This document shows, one piece after another, positions 12,601 through 23,772 of a DNA stretch of 64,000 nt. How positions within the stretch are numbered: the stretch's first letter is position 1; every line of letters starts with the position of its first letter. The DNA is taken from contig NJPS01000051.1 in NCBI GenBank assembly GCA_002946415.1, forward strand, positions 174,001 to 238,000. Direction: 5' to 3'. Origin of the DNA: Rutstroemia sp. NJR-2017a BVV2. Taxonomy: Eukaryota > Ascomycota > Leotiomycetes > Helotiales > Rutstroemiaceae. The translations under genes were made by a program, and so were the position numbers. The notes beneath the pieces are model-generated. The model did no database searches. It was not told the origin of the DNA and was given only the letters and a program-made list of their open reading frames with translations.

Positions 12601-13938
12601 CTTATCATCTGACTTGGATGCTGCTGTGCAAGCAAGGAAACGATTACAGCATGAGCTGGAAGATTATCGCAGTCAACGAGCCATGGAGATTGAAGACAAG
12701 GAGTCCAGCATGGAGCAAACAAGGAAGAAGTATCAAGCAGAGTTCGCTACCCTCACCAATGAGCTCGACATTGCTCGAGAAGAAAAGCTGTTCAAGCAAG
12801 CTGAGAACACAAGACTTCGAGAAGAACTCGATGAACTTCGCTCCAAATGGGATGATGAAGTACTCAACAGCTCAACGTGGTCTAAAGAGAAGGCACGCCT
12901 GGAGACAACTCTCTCAGATCTCAGTACTGCACGCGATGAGGCGGTTAACGCACACAATGATGCTCAAGGAAAAATTGTGTCTTTGTTGTCACAAGTTCGT
13001 TCTTTGAGAACGTCAATGGATGACATTGCTGCAGAACGTGATCTTCTTCTGCGAGAAAAACGAGGTCTAGAAACCCGTCTGCAGGAAGCCAAGGCTGGCC
13101 TCGATGATCTCGCCCAAAGTGACAGTCCGGCCTTGAGGAATGCTGCAGGTATGGATCGCGAGATTTTAGAGCTCAAATCTAGCTTGGCCCAGCAGGAAGA
13201 CATCGCCGCTGCTGCAGTTGGTAAAATGAGGCGTTCTGAAGCTCTTGCATCCGAGATGCAAAAAGATATTGTGGCCGAGCGAGAGATGACCGCTCAGTTG
13301 AGTAAGGAGAAGGTGGCGTTGGAGAAGTCCCTCAAGGAAACTCAAATGAGACTTTTGGATCTCGAGACCAAGGGTTATTCAAGCGCTAGCCAAGACGTAC
13401 GATTCCTTCATGGTCGTGTGCAGGAGGTGAGCATCCCTTTCTTCAACCGATAGTTTTATCATCATTACTAACATATCTGCAGCTCGAAGCTCAGCTTGAA
13501 GAACAAGAATCGGAACGCAACAAATCCCAACGCTCAGTGCGAAACGTCGACCGCACTGTGAAAGATCTTCAGCAGCAAATCGAACGCAAAGAGAAGACTA
13601 ATGCACAATTGCAAGAAGACATTGCGAGATCCCGAGACAAGGTTGAAAAACTCCTGAAGACAATCGACGAATTGCAATCAAGCGATTCAACAAATCAACT
13701 ACAAGCAAGAAGGGCCGAGCGAGAATTGAGAGAGGAGAAAGAGAAGGCGCTGAGACTGGAAAGGGAGTTAGAAGGTTGGAAGGCGTTGAGAATGCAGAAG
13801 GGTCCAGGTGGAAGAATCTCCGCAAGCGGGACATGGAGGCCTGCAAGTGAGTTCGGTAGTGACGATGCGGGAATCGATATCCCTAAAAGAAAGAGCAGTC
13901 TGAGCAGACAGGATAGTTTGACCAAGGGATTCATATGA
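6613..13938 (+). CDS. myoB: Class II myosin heavy chain
   Basis: Three exons (6613-7071, 7124-13426, 13483-13938) give 2405 residues, the length expected of filamentous-fungal myosin II. The N-terminal 100 residues are disordered and Ser/Asn-rich; an SH3-like region (about 125-160) crosses the first intron. The motor shows P-loop GESGAGKT (264-271), switch I NHNSSRFGK (from 322), switch II DIAGFE (from 552) and the CNGVLEGIR converter region. An IQ-like segment with FQSMARGFIQRR lies near 872. From about 930 to the end the protein is almost entirely heptad coiled coil, broken by a Pro/Ser-rich hinge near 1590. Family knowledge: it forms dimers that drive the actomyosin ring in septation. The start gives a frame that continues directly through the 52-nt intron. 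The symbol follows the Aspergillus name. Confidence 0.96.
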
Positions 13939-14765
13939 TCGGGGATTAATGCATGACCGGGATGGAGGACTGGGTGGTTATTACGCCGCAATGTACTACA
14001 TTTGATTGGGAATGGCTCACGGTAATATATTGGAGATGGAGTGGAAGAGGTTTTTACTTTTTGGTGTGTATACCTACCTTGACGAAAGGACGGGCGTCTT
14101 TCGGTCTCAGTCTTGATTGTGTTCAGGAAAGCATGTATTTGTTTCTTTGTATGTGTATTTGTTGTATCACCTACGGCCGAAGCATTTCCTGTACGTTATT
14201 GTTATCTTGTTGGCGAGAGTATCAGATAGCTACTATTGGAAGTCGTTTGAACTGAGGTCCTGATTCTATCGCAAGACTGCACTCTTCGCTTGTGTCTCTG
14301 CTTTGCTACGATGCAAGGTTCCGTTGCAGTAACATTATTCTGCGGAATGGAAGTCCACAATGAGCAGCCTGCCTCGGCTTGTGTCGGTCACTCTGGATAG
14401 CATCATGGTTGATATTCACTGTGAATAGATTCAACACAAGCTGAGTAGTGATTGGCTCTTGATAATCTTCCTGTCCAACGGATGCTTGCCTTTTTCGATT
14501 TTCCGAGGCTATTCTATTGAGCTTTTTGGTCAACTTCTTGGTCAACTTTGATTGCTCTTTCTTAAAGTGGAATCTTCTGTTTGTTTGCAGAAAAAGGAAG
14601 GAAGCGGATTTATCAGATTTCATCCGATTCCATCATTCACTCTTCTTTTCCTCTTTCATCTCTCACTTACCTTTTTGTTAAACTTCTCAATCCATTCTTT
14701 CCTTGAACTTCCACTTCTTCGTCGCCCAGTTTCCAAGACCCAATCCTCTCACCTCAATTTTCAGA
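13939..14765. other. Intergenic region after myosin II
   Basis: This contains the myosin 3' region and the upstream region of the next plus-strand gene. A CT-rich tract at about 14640-14700 lies just before that gene's start, as is common in fungal promoters. No gene seen. Confidence 0.6.
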
Positions 14766-15992
14766 ATGGCGGCGTTGTCAGCTTTTCGCGATTTCGCGCA
14801 GGAACGAGAAATGATGGTCAATCAGCGGAAGAAAGAAGATCAAGAAATTCATCGAGCAATGAGTGACATTGAAACTCAGTTGACAAGCGTGTTATCTACC
14901 GAAAAGTCAGCCATCAAAGCAAGACTCGACGCGAATCTTCGCGACGAGGAAAATAGGTTGAGGATCGAACTCTCAGAACTCCAGAGGAAGCAAATTGCAG
15001 ATATCGCGGCCCTTCAAGAAGCACATAGGCGATATGTCCGCGAAGCGCAAACGAAGCACAACCAAAACCGTTTATCTGCCGAAAAGGTTGCGAAGGCCGC
15101 TGAAGTAGATGTTGAGAAATCAATGGAGAGTCAGAGACGGAAATCGAGGAGGGAACTCGAAGCGGCCATACAGGCATTGGCAAATGAGAGAGAAATTCAG
15201 GATCGGGAGGCGGAGCGAATGGCTCTGCAACTTTTTGAAGAAAAAGGTACATTTCTGGGGAATAGGAACAAGAAGCGTAAGAGATCCGATGCGAATGACC
15301 CTGCGAAATCTAAACGCGCAAAAGGTCAGAAGAAGTCGAAGCAGAGCGATGTGAACGACCCGCCAAAAGCTAAACGCGCAAAACGTCAGAGGAAGTCGAG
15401 GGAGAGTAATGCGCCTGGCGGAAAGATAGTTTCTACGTCCAATATTGATCCTGGAAGCGCCAATGAGGGACAATTAAATGAATATAATAAAAGGCGAGTT
15501 CACACCAGATTTACTGCAGAAAATCCCACCAGGGAGGGCGTCGGTGTTTCCCAAGAAACCAGCGCTTTTGATCCAACGAGAACATCTGACGCGACTGTCA
15601 GCGGAAAGGAAGACGAACATGACGACCGACTTTCCGAAAACATTTTCAAGCTCACTGCCATCAAGTTTCATTGTCCCAGACACAAGATGTGGCAGAGTAT
15701 GAATCGAGATTCGCTATACCTTCGTTATGATTCTGAGCGCCGAGTCCTAAAAGTCGTCAGTGCAAGTCGTTCGATCCCTTCCAACTTCGCTTCTCTCGCC
15801 GGGCAAAGCGTTGATCCAGCGAATACTGGTATTAGTGATTGGGGAGAAACTCACATCATTTTACTTAGATCTAAAGGTAGTGGCAATGGTGCTTGTGAAG
15901 AAGTGGTTCGTTTGGAGTTCGTCAATGAGGCTGAAAGAAAGGCTTTTTATGACTTCTACATGGACATCAAGATTTTTTTTGGATACGCTTAG
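14766..15992 (+). CDS. Unrecognised basic coiled-coil protein, probably nuclear
   Basis: A single open frame of 408 residues. I chose the ATG at 14766 (AGAATGG) over an in-frame one 21 codons upstream because the upstream part is hydrophobic and atypical. Residues 1-165 are a charged coiled coil rich in Glu, Arg, Lys and Gln. Residues 168-215 hold two 20-residue repeats, SDANDPAKSKRAKGQKKSKQ and a diverged second copy, each dense in KRAK-type nuclear-localisation motifs. The C-terminal 100 residues (from about 305) look globular, with a HCPRHKMW segment, and could be a small novel domain. I do not recognise the family and assign no function. Confidence 0.72.
   Translation: MAALSAFRDFAQEREMMVNQRKKEDQEIHRAMSDIETQLTSVLSTEKSAIKARLDANLRDEENRLRIELSELQRKQIADIAALQEAHRRYVREAQTKHNQNRLSAEKVAKAAEVDVEKSMESQRRKSRRELEAAIQALANEREIQDREAERMALQLFEEKGTFLGNRNKKRKRSDANDPAKSKRAKGQKKSKQSDVNDPPKAKRAKRQRKSRESNAPGGKIVSTSNIDPGSANEGQLNEYNKRRVHTRFTAENPTREGVGVSQETSAFDPTRTSDATVSGKEDEHDDRLSENIFKLTAIKFHCPRHKMWQSMNRDSLYLRYDSERRVLKVVSASRSIPSNFASLAGQSVDPANTGISDWGETHIILLRSKGSGNGACEEVVRLEFVNEAERKAFYDFYMDIKIFFGYA
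15285..15404 (+). repeat. Two 60-bp direct repeats inside the coiled-coil gene
   Basis: Two adjacent copies encode SD(A/V)NDP(A/P)K(S/A)KRAK(G/R)Q(K/R)KS(K/R). They share most bases and keep the frame, so this is an internal duplication of a basic module. Confidence 0.8.
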
Positions 15993-16992
15993 AACAGGCA
16001 TGGATTCTTGCCTGTAATTCAATCTACCTGCAGATAGGCTGACTCCCTCGTACAGTTTCTAGTTCGACAGCGTATCAACAAATCAAGCTCAATGACATAT
16101 ACATATTCCAGCTGCGGAAATTTCTTTCGCACTTTAAAGTTATGATTTAATGCTAAAGCAAAGGGATTCCATTCCATTCCGTCTTATTACCATCCACCTG
16201 TTGCAAAAGGAAGGATGCTGATGGTAGGGACAGCCTGTCGTAACTCGGAACTATGGGTAGATTTCAGGCGCATAGGATATACAAGGTCAGATGGAGATCG
16301 CGTTAGAACTAACTTACTGCATACTACAATAAAATAATATACGGCAAATGCACCTAATTCTTCTACAATGAGGTTTATTGGACTCTTGAGTATGTTATTT
16401 ATGGCAGGTTATGATCTTACACTCAGAACTATGCTCCCCCTAACCTCTAGTCCATGACTTTCGCTTCGACTTTCCGAAGATGATTCAGAGAACCACCATT
16501 CGACAATTCTGCATCATTGAACACCATGACCGTTTATCTTGCTGCCAGTACGAGTACAAAGTAGCTATTCTCTCATTCTTCACTCGACTAGCGTTCAAGC
16601 CGGATGTTACTGTACGGGCACTCGAGTGCCGATGCCTGCCGGCTCCTATAGTATAATCGACAGTAAGTAAGGAGGATTAATATAACTTCATTTGCGGCGT
16701 TCCAATTGCACACAAGTTCGATGAAGTTCTCGCCCGAAGTATCACAATGTTTACTACTATTTTCGCCTCTCTTTTACATTTTGACGTCAGTGTTTCTTAA
16801 ACAACGGAAGGTTATTTATTTCTCATCTCACTCTCCATATTACAACATGATCTCAGACGTCAGAAACCGTGAACTTCGAAATTTTTGAGGATGAGATCAA
16901 ACGGTATCATCTGACCACGCATACTGAATCCCCCAAAATTAATCATCGTCCTTAACCGACTTAATATCCAAAGTTTCAAAGCACTATCCAAA
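15993..16992. other. Intergenic region, no gene seen
   Basis: About 1 kb between two plus-strand genes. It has a short ATTCC iteration near 16168-16180. Short frames have no domain similarity. Confidence 0.6.
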
Positions 16993-17979
16993 ATGGATTC
17001 CAATACCCCGTCTGTCCAGATCCCAACCCGGACACAATCACCCCGTCCATCCAAAACCATGGACCCCTCCTTCCCCGCCTACCCCCAAGCAATAACCATC
17101 AACCCCTCCCACTCCCACCAGCAAACCTTCATCATCCTCCACGGCCGCGGCTCCTTCGCCGAGAAATTCGCACCCCCTCTCCTGCACATGACCACCACCG
17201 AAGGCAAAACCCTCCAAACCGCCTTCCCCCACGCGAAACTCATCTTCCCAACCGCATCCCGGACCCGCGCCACGATCTACAAGAAGAGCTTCACGCACCA
17301 GTGGTTCGACTGCTGGCACTTGGATGCGTGCACCAAGAGACATGATCTGATGCGCGAGGGGCTGGGCCGCAGCTGTGCGTATGTTCATTTTCTGCTGCAG
17401 AGGGAGATGGAGATTGTGGGTGCGCGGAATGTGGTGCTGTGGGGGATGAGTCAGGGGTGTGCGACGGGGTTGGCGGCGGTGGTGACGTGGGAGGGGGAGC
17501 CGTTTGCGGGGATGGTGGGGATGTGTGGGTGGTTGCCTTTTGGGAATTTGGTGGAGGAGATGGTGGGAGGTGGGGGGTGGGGAGCGAGGGATGGGGATGG
17601 AGATTATGCGGATGAGGATCCGTTTGCGAGGTCTGATGATGAAGATGAAGATGCTCCTTATGCACGGTCCGATGAAGAGGACAGCTCTGAAAAGAAGGCT
17701 TGTATAGACTCGCGAGCTCGAGGAGTTGAGTTTTTCAGGGAAGAGATCGATATGCAGGACAAGGAGGGGATGGTGTTTCGGAAGATACCTATATTCTTAG
17801 GTCATGGTACTGAGGACGAGAAAGTTTCGATGGAGCTGGGAAGGGAGGCAGAGAGAGTTCTGGGATTGCTAGGAGCGGATGTGGAGATGAAAGAATATGT
17901 TAAGTTAGGACACTGGTATTCGGAAGCTATGTTTGATGACATTTTTCGGTTCTTGAAGCAGAAGTTGAATATTTCATAG
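16993..17979 (+). CDS. Acyl-protein thioesterase/carboxylesterase-like serine hydrolase
   Basis: A single-exon gene of 328 residues with alpha/beta-hydrolase hallmarks: an oxyanion-loop HGRGS after a beta strand, nucleophile motif GMSQG with Ser153, acid Asp275 in GHGTEDEKV, and His307 in LGHWYSE. The order and the GHG-x-D and GHW contexts match the phospholipase/carboxylesterase family (Pfam Abhydrolase_2), which includes acyl-protein thioesterases. An acidic low-complexity insert (about 195-232, rich in Asp, Glu and Arg) separates the core from the cap and is unusual for APT1-size enzymes of about 230 residues. No signal peptide; probably cytosolic. A second ATG at residue 23 could also serve. 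Its GC and G-run content is higher than that of its neighbours. Confidence 0.82.
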   Translation: MDSNTPSVQIPTRTQSPRPSKTMDPSFPAYPQAITINPSHSHQQTFIILHGRGSFAEKFAPPLLHMTTTEGKTLQTAFPHAKLIFPTASRTRATIYKKSFTHQWFDCWHLDACTKRHDLMREGLGRSCAYVHFLLQREMEIVGARNVVLWGMSQGCATGLAAVVTWEGEPFAGMVGMCGWLPFGNLVEEMVGGGGWGARDGDGDYADEDPFARSDDEDEDAPYARSDEEDSSEKKACIDSRARGVEFFREEIDMQDKEGMVFRKIPIFLGHGTEDEKVSMELGREAERVLGLLGADVEMKEYVKLGHWYSEAMFDDIFRFLKQKLNIS

Positions 17980-18374
17980 GCGTAAGATTGGTCTATAAAT
18001 AGAAAGATGAAGAGCTGAAAAGACTTCTATGAGAATGAGCAGTTAGGGATTTTATGCGGATGTTCTATGATTAAATGCTAGTGGATCTACAGTGCTCCGC
18101 CTGTTCCTGTACTTTATCCGAATATCAGTCCTCAGGAGTTGGATTAGGCGAGAAACACAACATTCGGAATGAGAAAACTATGTTGATTTGTTGTCAATCT
18201 TTCATACTATGAGTGAATGTGAGACTCTCACAGAAATAGACACATTGTACAATGGATATTAAGAAGAGATTTTGTGTTGACAATAGATCAGCAGATATTC
18301 TCATAATCTAATACATTGAATGAGCCGGGTATATATCATCCTCCTTTCCGTCACCTCGTCCCCTATCTAGCCCA
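17980..18374. other. Convergent intergenic region
   Basis: This is the shared 3' region of the esterase and the yme2 gene. It is AT-rich and suited to two opposed polyadenylation regions. No gene seen. Confidence 0.6.
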
Positions 18375-21069
18375 TCAATACTCCACCATAAGGGTCTTCT
18401 TGTGCACCCCCATCTCCTTTTCCCAGGCCTCCACCTTCTGTTGACTTGCTGCCAACTTACTCAACAAGAACTGTATTCTTGGTCCCACTTCTCTCGGTTG
18501 CTTTGGTAACTGACCCAGCATGTTCAGTTCCGTTTCATACTTATCAATATTCTTCGTTTCGATCTTGGTTAACTCGGTAAGAAGAGCCAAGTCGAGCCTG
18601 CTCCTAAGAACACGATCTTCGCTCAACATTCTGAATGCTGCTTGGTAGACTGGCTTTCCAGCTTTGATGCTTTGCGGTCGTCCTTTGTAATTCTTGATGG
18701 TGATAAGTTCCGCTGCAGAGAGAGCCTCTAGAACATTCTCTCCGTTTGATGCGGAAGGCGTGAGGGATGATGCAAAGGTATTCGAAAGCAAGACTTGATT
18801 ATATCGAAGGGTTTCGAATTCAGCGAGGGACTTGACCAAATACCATGCTTGCTCCACTGACCACTTCCTATCTCCTTTATCAGCCGCCAGAAGATACATT
18901 TTCATAATCTCAGAAGCGCTTTGCTCGACGATCTCTGCAACTGCACGTTTTGGTGTCTGACCAGTCTTGAGGCGACGTGCCAAGAATTCAAGATCAGTCA
19001 AACGACCACCTAAAACCTCGATACATTCGTCCAACTCGCGGAGATCTTCCCGATGTTGAGCTTCGGAAAGCTTCACTTTGGGGTCTGCAGAATCTTCTTG
19101 ATCTAACTCCAGATGGCTGATAACATACTTCTTTGCGACTTGAGGTGTGATATCACCGAGTGATACCTGCCTAAAGACACGGTCCGGAAGTGCCTTGCTC
19201 AATGATTTTGAGAAGGAGATATCAGTAGTAAGGAAGATGACATGAGCGATGTTAGAGGTAGTAAGACCGGCGGCCCATTCTGATATTTTGTCATAGACAA
19301 CACTACTCTCTTCGCTTTTATGGAGGAAATTGTCAATGACAACAGCCGGTCTGCATTCAGGGTGTGCCTCGAGCCAATCATCATCAGCAAGATGAGCATC
19401 TTTGTCATCCTTCTTGCGATGTTGTAGAGCAACTTGTTTGAGAGCGGTTGCGGTATTTTGCCAGATCTTAGCAAGCTGCGTATCCAATGTTTCCGAGAAT
19501 CCAGATTTTACTCCAATAGTGCCTTGTGCTGCCAAATCGACCAAACTACTAATACTGTTCATCCAAGAAAATACAGGGCGATAACCAACGGTAGCAGCTG
19601 CAGCTGCAATTGTAGCAGAGTCACCATGCGCTTCTTGGATAGGCTTGCAATCAATGAGCAGCGTATTTGGCCGGCCTTTCAGAGCTTGGTCCATGACAAG
19701 CTCCTTCTTCCCACTGCCTCTTGGGCCTTGAACGACGATGAAAGTATCTGCGGTTTCCATAAGCCAAGTCTGAATATCTTCAATTGACTGTTTGCGGTCG
19801 TCCCAGATAGCACTCAGACTAGCTTCTTCAGCTCTGTGAGACCGGAAGATGTCAGTAGCTTGAGTCGCAAACCAAGCGTATATCTTGTTATCCTTTAAGT
19901 TGAACGCATGATCAATGTGGGCCTTGATGAAGAAGGTCCGAATCGGATCGAAGACTGCAACCGTGAAGGTAGCTATGACTGCAGCAAATAAGGGTATCAT
20001 AACACGCCTGATATAAGTCAGTAGGTAGCTCTACTTAATCGCCTGAGAAAACGTACGGATGGTTTAGAATCCAGTCCGAAATGTGATGCGCTTTCATCTT
20101 GGATTCAAACGAAAGACGGAGCTGTGTTCCAGCTTTCCCACCACCCATTTCTTCAGCCACTTTGAATCCATGCAAACAATTCCTAGCCATGACCGAATGT
20201 CTAATTTGGGCAAAGTCGAGTATGGCATACTTGGGCAATATTTTTGAGTCCGAAGGCTGCGAGGATATCTCAGCAATCTTTCCGTACCTCCTGAACAGGC
20301 TATAAAGAGTCTCCTGCGAGAGTTCCGCTGCTTCACCCCCAGGAGCAGATGGGACAAACTCGGCACGGATTCTTGTACTTGGAAACCTGTATAAATCCTC
20401 TAGCCAAGGCTTTCCCAGAACAAGCTTTGCTCTCATCTGTCGAAAAGGATTGAACCATGGCTTGATAGGTTTTTCTTTCAAGTAGCCAGAGATGAGGCCT
20501 TCGACTTCCTTCGCCGTTATATCTTTAGGATGTGAAAATTTGACGAAAACACCACCCTCTTTCAGTCGAGGTAAGATCTCGGTGACCTTGATAGGAACAT
20601 TGGATGGAATAGCACGCTTTACCAAGCTGAGAGGTTCGTAGGAGGAGAATACTTTGTTATTGAATTGCCAAAGGATGTCTGGAAGACTCTGGTCCTTCTT
20701 CCCGTACCACGGTAATCGAAGAGCCCAGCCGAGTTTAATTGGAAAGATATCTACAAAGTGCCATAAGTTAGCAAGCTGCATTACCTATAAAGAAAGCAAT
20801 GTGCAAAAATATTTACTGTCAAAAAACAGTATCCCTTCATTAGCCCCAGCAGTGATATGTCCGGTCTCATTCTCCCCAGTCTGTGTACTTTCCTGCCTCA
20901 CAGACCTCCACTGCCCCGCCACTCCATCTTTCTTAAACTCTTTCTTAAACCCTCTGAGACCAGTCCTGGTAAAACACCCGACATTGCCAAAGTCGTGCCT
21001 GCGGATTCTGGGAGTTCTCAATGCTGGTAAACTTGTAGGATTGAACAAGACACGTCGAGTCGCACTCAT
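18375..21069 (-). CDS. yme2: Mitochondrial escape protein 2 (Yme2/RNA12), inner-membrane ATPase-like protein
   Basis: Exons 21069-20817, 20750-20057 and 20007-18375 give 859 residues, as expected for the family. The N-terminus (MSATRRVLFNP, many Arg, few acids) looks like a mitochondrial presequence. The first splice restores GILFFDNIFPIKLGW, a family-conserved segment; the second restores DWILNHPRVMIP, leading into a membrane helix at about 318-335. An RRM-like domain lies at about 205-300, before the helix. After it comes a P-loop ATPase-like domain with GPRGSGKK and a Walker-B-like AVVIDNF. Family knowledge: Yme2 is an integral inner-membrane protein linked to mitochondrial nucleoid structure and DNA escape. 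It shares a short divergent promoter with the Emi1-like gene. Confidence 0.93.
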
Positions 21070-21375
21070 GGTTGCTTTGGAACCCTCGAAGGAGTCTATT
21101 CGGAGTGCATTGTGGCAGTGTTTCCAAGTTTAATGGATCGAATCGTACATTTGCAACTACACAAAGATCGATTTTGTCCTAATTTCCCATGCAAGGAACT
21201 GGATGCGAATCAAACAAAAAACCCCACAGCCGTGTCGTCATTGTAAGGCTGAAGACCAAGGCTATCACGTGTGGAGATCGGCAAAAGCTTCCCCGGATTG
21301 TAGCTGAAATTTTGGCTGCAAAGCTCCACACGTAGAAAGTCAATTCAATTGAAGGAAGTTCTGTCGCATATACTT
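21070..21375. promoter_or_regulatory. Compact bidirectional promoter, yme2/emi1-like
   Basis: Only 306 bp separate the two start codons. I see a CACGTG at 21268-21273 (bHLH-type palindrome, within ATCACGTGTGG) and no TATA box. Co-expression is plausible because both products relate to mitochondria, but this is inference. Confidence 0.6.
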
Positions 21376-22068
21376 ATGGGGTGGTTTTTCGCATCAGGTT
21401 CCTCTGCGGAGAAGCCTGCGCCGCAGACCTCCAACCCACCTGCAGCAGAGTCTTCTAAGCCCACTACAACTATCCCGCAATCAAAACCCCCTCCATCCCG
21501 CGAAGAGCTCGCCGATCAAGAACTGCAAAAGTTCCTCCAAGAACTCGAAGCCGATACCCACCCCTCCAGCACAAAGTATAATCGTGTACCGCAGAGCCCA
21601 CCCTCCGAACCCTCTCATTCTTCGTCAGAAGCGCCCTCCATCCCCGAAACTAATGAGCCACTCTCTTCACAACTTCTTCCCACAACTATGTCCTGCCGCG
21701 ACGCATTCGACAGCGCCTTCTACTGCAATTCCATAGGCGGCCAGTTCATGAACTTGTATCGGTATGGAGAAGCGCGGAACTGCAGCGAGAAGTGGGCGGA
21801 TTTCTGGTTTTGTATGAAGACGCGCGGATACCCTGATCATGAGAAGGTGAAGATGATTAAGTCGCGGTATGCGGAGAAGGAAAGGCGGAAGTATGGGGGA
21901 GGGGAAATTGGAAAGAGTAGCGAGGATGTGTGGAGAGGGAGGGAAAATCGGTTGGAGTGGGGAGAGGCATTTTGTCAAGATGTAGAGGAGTGGCAAGGGG
22001 AGGATGATGAATGGAGGAAGATGGAGAGGACGAGGAGAGAGACGAGGAGGAACGGCCCCGTAGATTGA
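21376..22068 (+). CDS. Emi1-like DUF3128 protein
   Basis: A single-exon protein of 230 residues starting MGWFFASGSS; an upstream in-frame ATG nine codons earlier lacks this family-like start. Residues 8-105 are Pro/Ser-rich. The conserved part is about 106-160: SCRDAFDSAFYC, GGQFMNLYRYG, CSEKWADFWFCMKTR. Paired cysteines (Cx9C-type spacing in both pairs, roughly) are typical of DUF3128, the family of yeast Emi1 and human C1orf-type twin-Cys proteins, some of which act in mitochondria. The last 60 residues are strongly charged. Yeast Emi1 was named for early meiotic induction; the molecular role is unsettled. Confidence 0.85.
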   Translation: MGWFFASGSSAEKPAPQTSNPPAAESSKPTTTIPQSKPPPSREELADQELQKFLQELEADTHPSSTKYNRVPQSPPSEPSHSSSEAPSIPETNEPLSSQLLPTTMSCRDAFDSAFYCNSIGGQFMNLYRYGEARNCSEKWADFWFCMKTRGYPDHEKVKMIKSRYAEKERRKYGGGEIGKSSEDVWRGRENRLEWGEAFCQDVEEWQGEDDEWRKMERTRRETRRNGPVD

Positions 22069-22569
22069 GTCGAAGAGACCAGCGTGGGTAGATATGTATG
22101 GGAATGGTTTATGACTTAAGGATATCACGAACTCACCATTATGTACAATAGATAAAAGTCAAGATTATTCTGGCAAAATTACATTTGAAATAATAGACAC
22201 CTACATAAACGTTCATGAAGATAATGTATATGAATCGTGGAGCCGTATTGTACATGCACAGCCCACACCTAACACAAATATGCGTCGATCAAACCATACG
22301 TGAAGTTTACCGTTCATGCTCTCAATATATACATACATACGGCGCCCCCATTTTCATGACAAGCATCAAGCCATTCTAAACGCCAGTACCAACCAGATCT
22401 ACCGCCAATCAATTTTTACAAAGGGTATAATGAGCTATCGCCTCATCTGCGCCTTGTCCCATCAACCATTCACACTCATTCCGAGTTAATCCAAACGCCG
22501 AATCCCCCAAAAGCCCGAGTTGTTGTGTTTATTAAATAATGCCGTAATTCTTTTCAAAATCGTCAAACC
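22069..22569. other. Convergent 3' region, emi1-like/spt20
   Basis: An AT-rich 3' intergenic stretch between convergent genes, with a short TATACATACATAC run near 22325. No gene seen. Confidence 0.6.
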
Positions 22570-23737
22570 CTACATGCCCTGTGGTCTCCCCATGTTCATG
22601 CCATTGGGCTGCTGCATACTTTGTTGCATGGATGTTTGTACTAGCTTGGACTTGAGCTGGTTTATGAGGAATGCTTGGGCTTGCTTTTGTATATTTGGCT
22701 TCACCGCATCTGGGACAATACCATTAGGAGATCTTTCGGCAGCTTTTTGAAGATACTGTCTGTATATCGCGGCGAATTGTTGTTGGCCTTGTTGGGTGCT
22801 CAAATACTGCGAAATTTGTACATTCATCATCTGCTGCTGCTGTTGGTGTTGTTGCTGCTGCTGCTGTAACTGATGTTGCTGCATTTGTTGTTGAACGGCA
22901 AGATTTTGCATGTTCATGCCGTTGTTCATAAATCCTTGATTCATGTTCATATGATGAGGAATGCCTCCAGAGCGCTGTGCCATGGCCGCAAGATGGTTTT
23001 GGTAAGTTTGAGTCAATGGAGTTCCAGGAACTGGGCTTCCTTGATTTAGCTGTCTCATTTGCTGTTGTGCCATCATCTGTTGGGGGGTCATCTGTTGTCC
23101 ATTTTGCATCATTCCCAAGCTTTGAGCGTGCTGCTGCTGAAGCTGCTGCTGTTGATGCGCCTGTTGAGCACGTAATTGCATCAAATATTGCTGTTGTTGG
23201 GCAGGATTCATGCCATGCATATTCTGCACATGCGCCATCTGACTCATTCCCATTTGCCCCATTGGAGGTGCTTGCGCCATAGCGCCTTGGAGAGGGCTTG
23301 CTTGACTCATCCGTGGAGTTGCGCTCATGCCGCGGTTAAGGGGTGTCGATTGAATGTTAGGAGTTGCACTCGGCATTCTTGGTGTTCCCGCATGGCTTTG
23401 CTGACTTCTTTGTGGCACCATACCATGAGAAGTAGGAGCTCCCATCTGAGGATGATTCTGCTGAACGACAGAGCCCGGGCGTGGAGGACTACCACCCATA
23501 CTGGATGTAGAGTGTTGCATATGACTACTACCCATGCCATTGTTGACATTTGGTGAGGAGTGACTGTGCGGAGTGCCATTTCGGACTATTGGCGAAGAAA
23601 TTTGAGCCTGGGAACTTTGCTGCTGCTGGAAACGCTGAGGCTGCGACTGCATTCCATTGGGCATAATTCCATTTGACTGAGTTGGGTGGGCATGAGGACC
23701 TTGCGTGTGCGGAGGCATAGCTTGCATAGCTTGCGGG

Positions 23738-23772
<35 letters not shown>

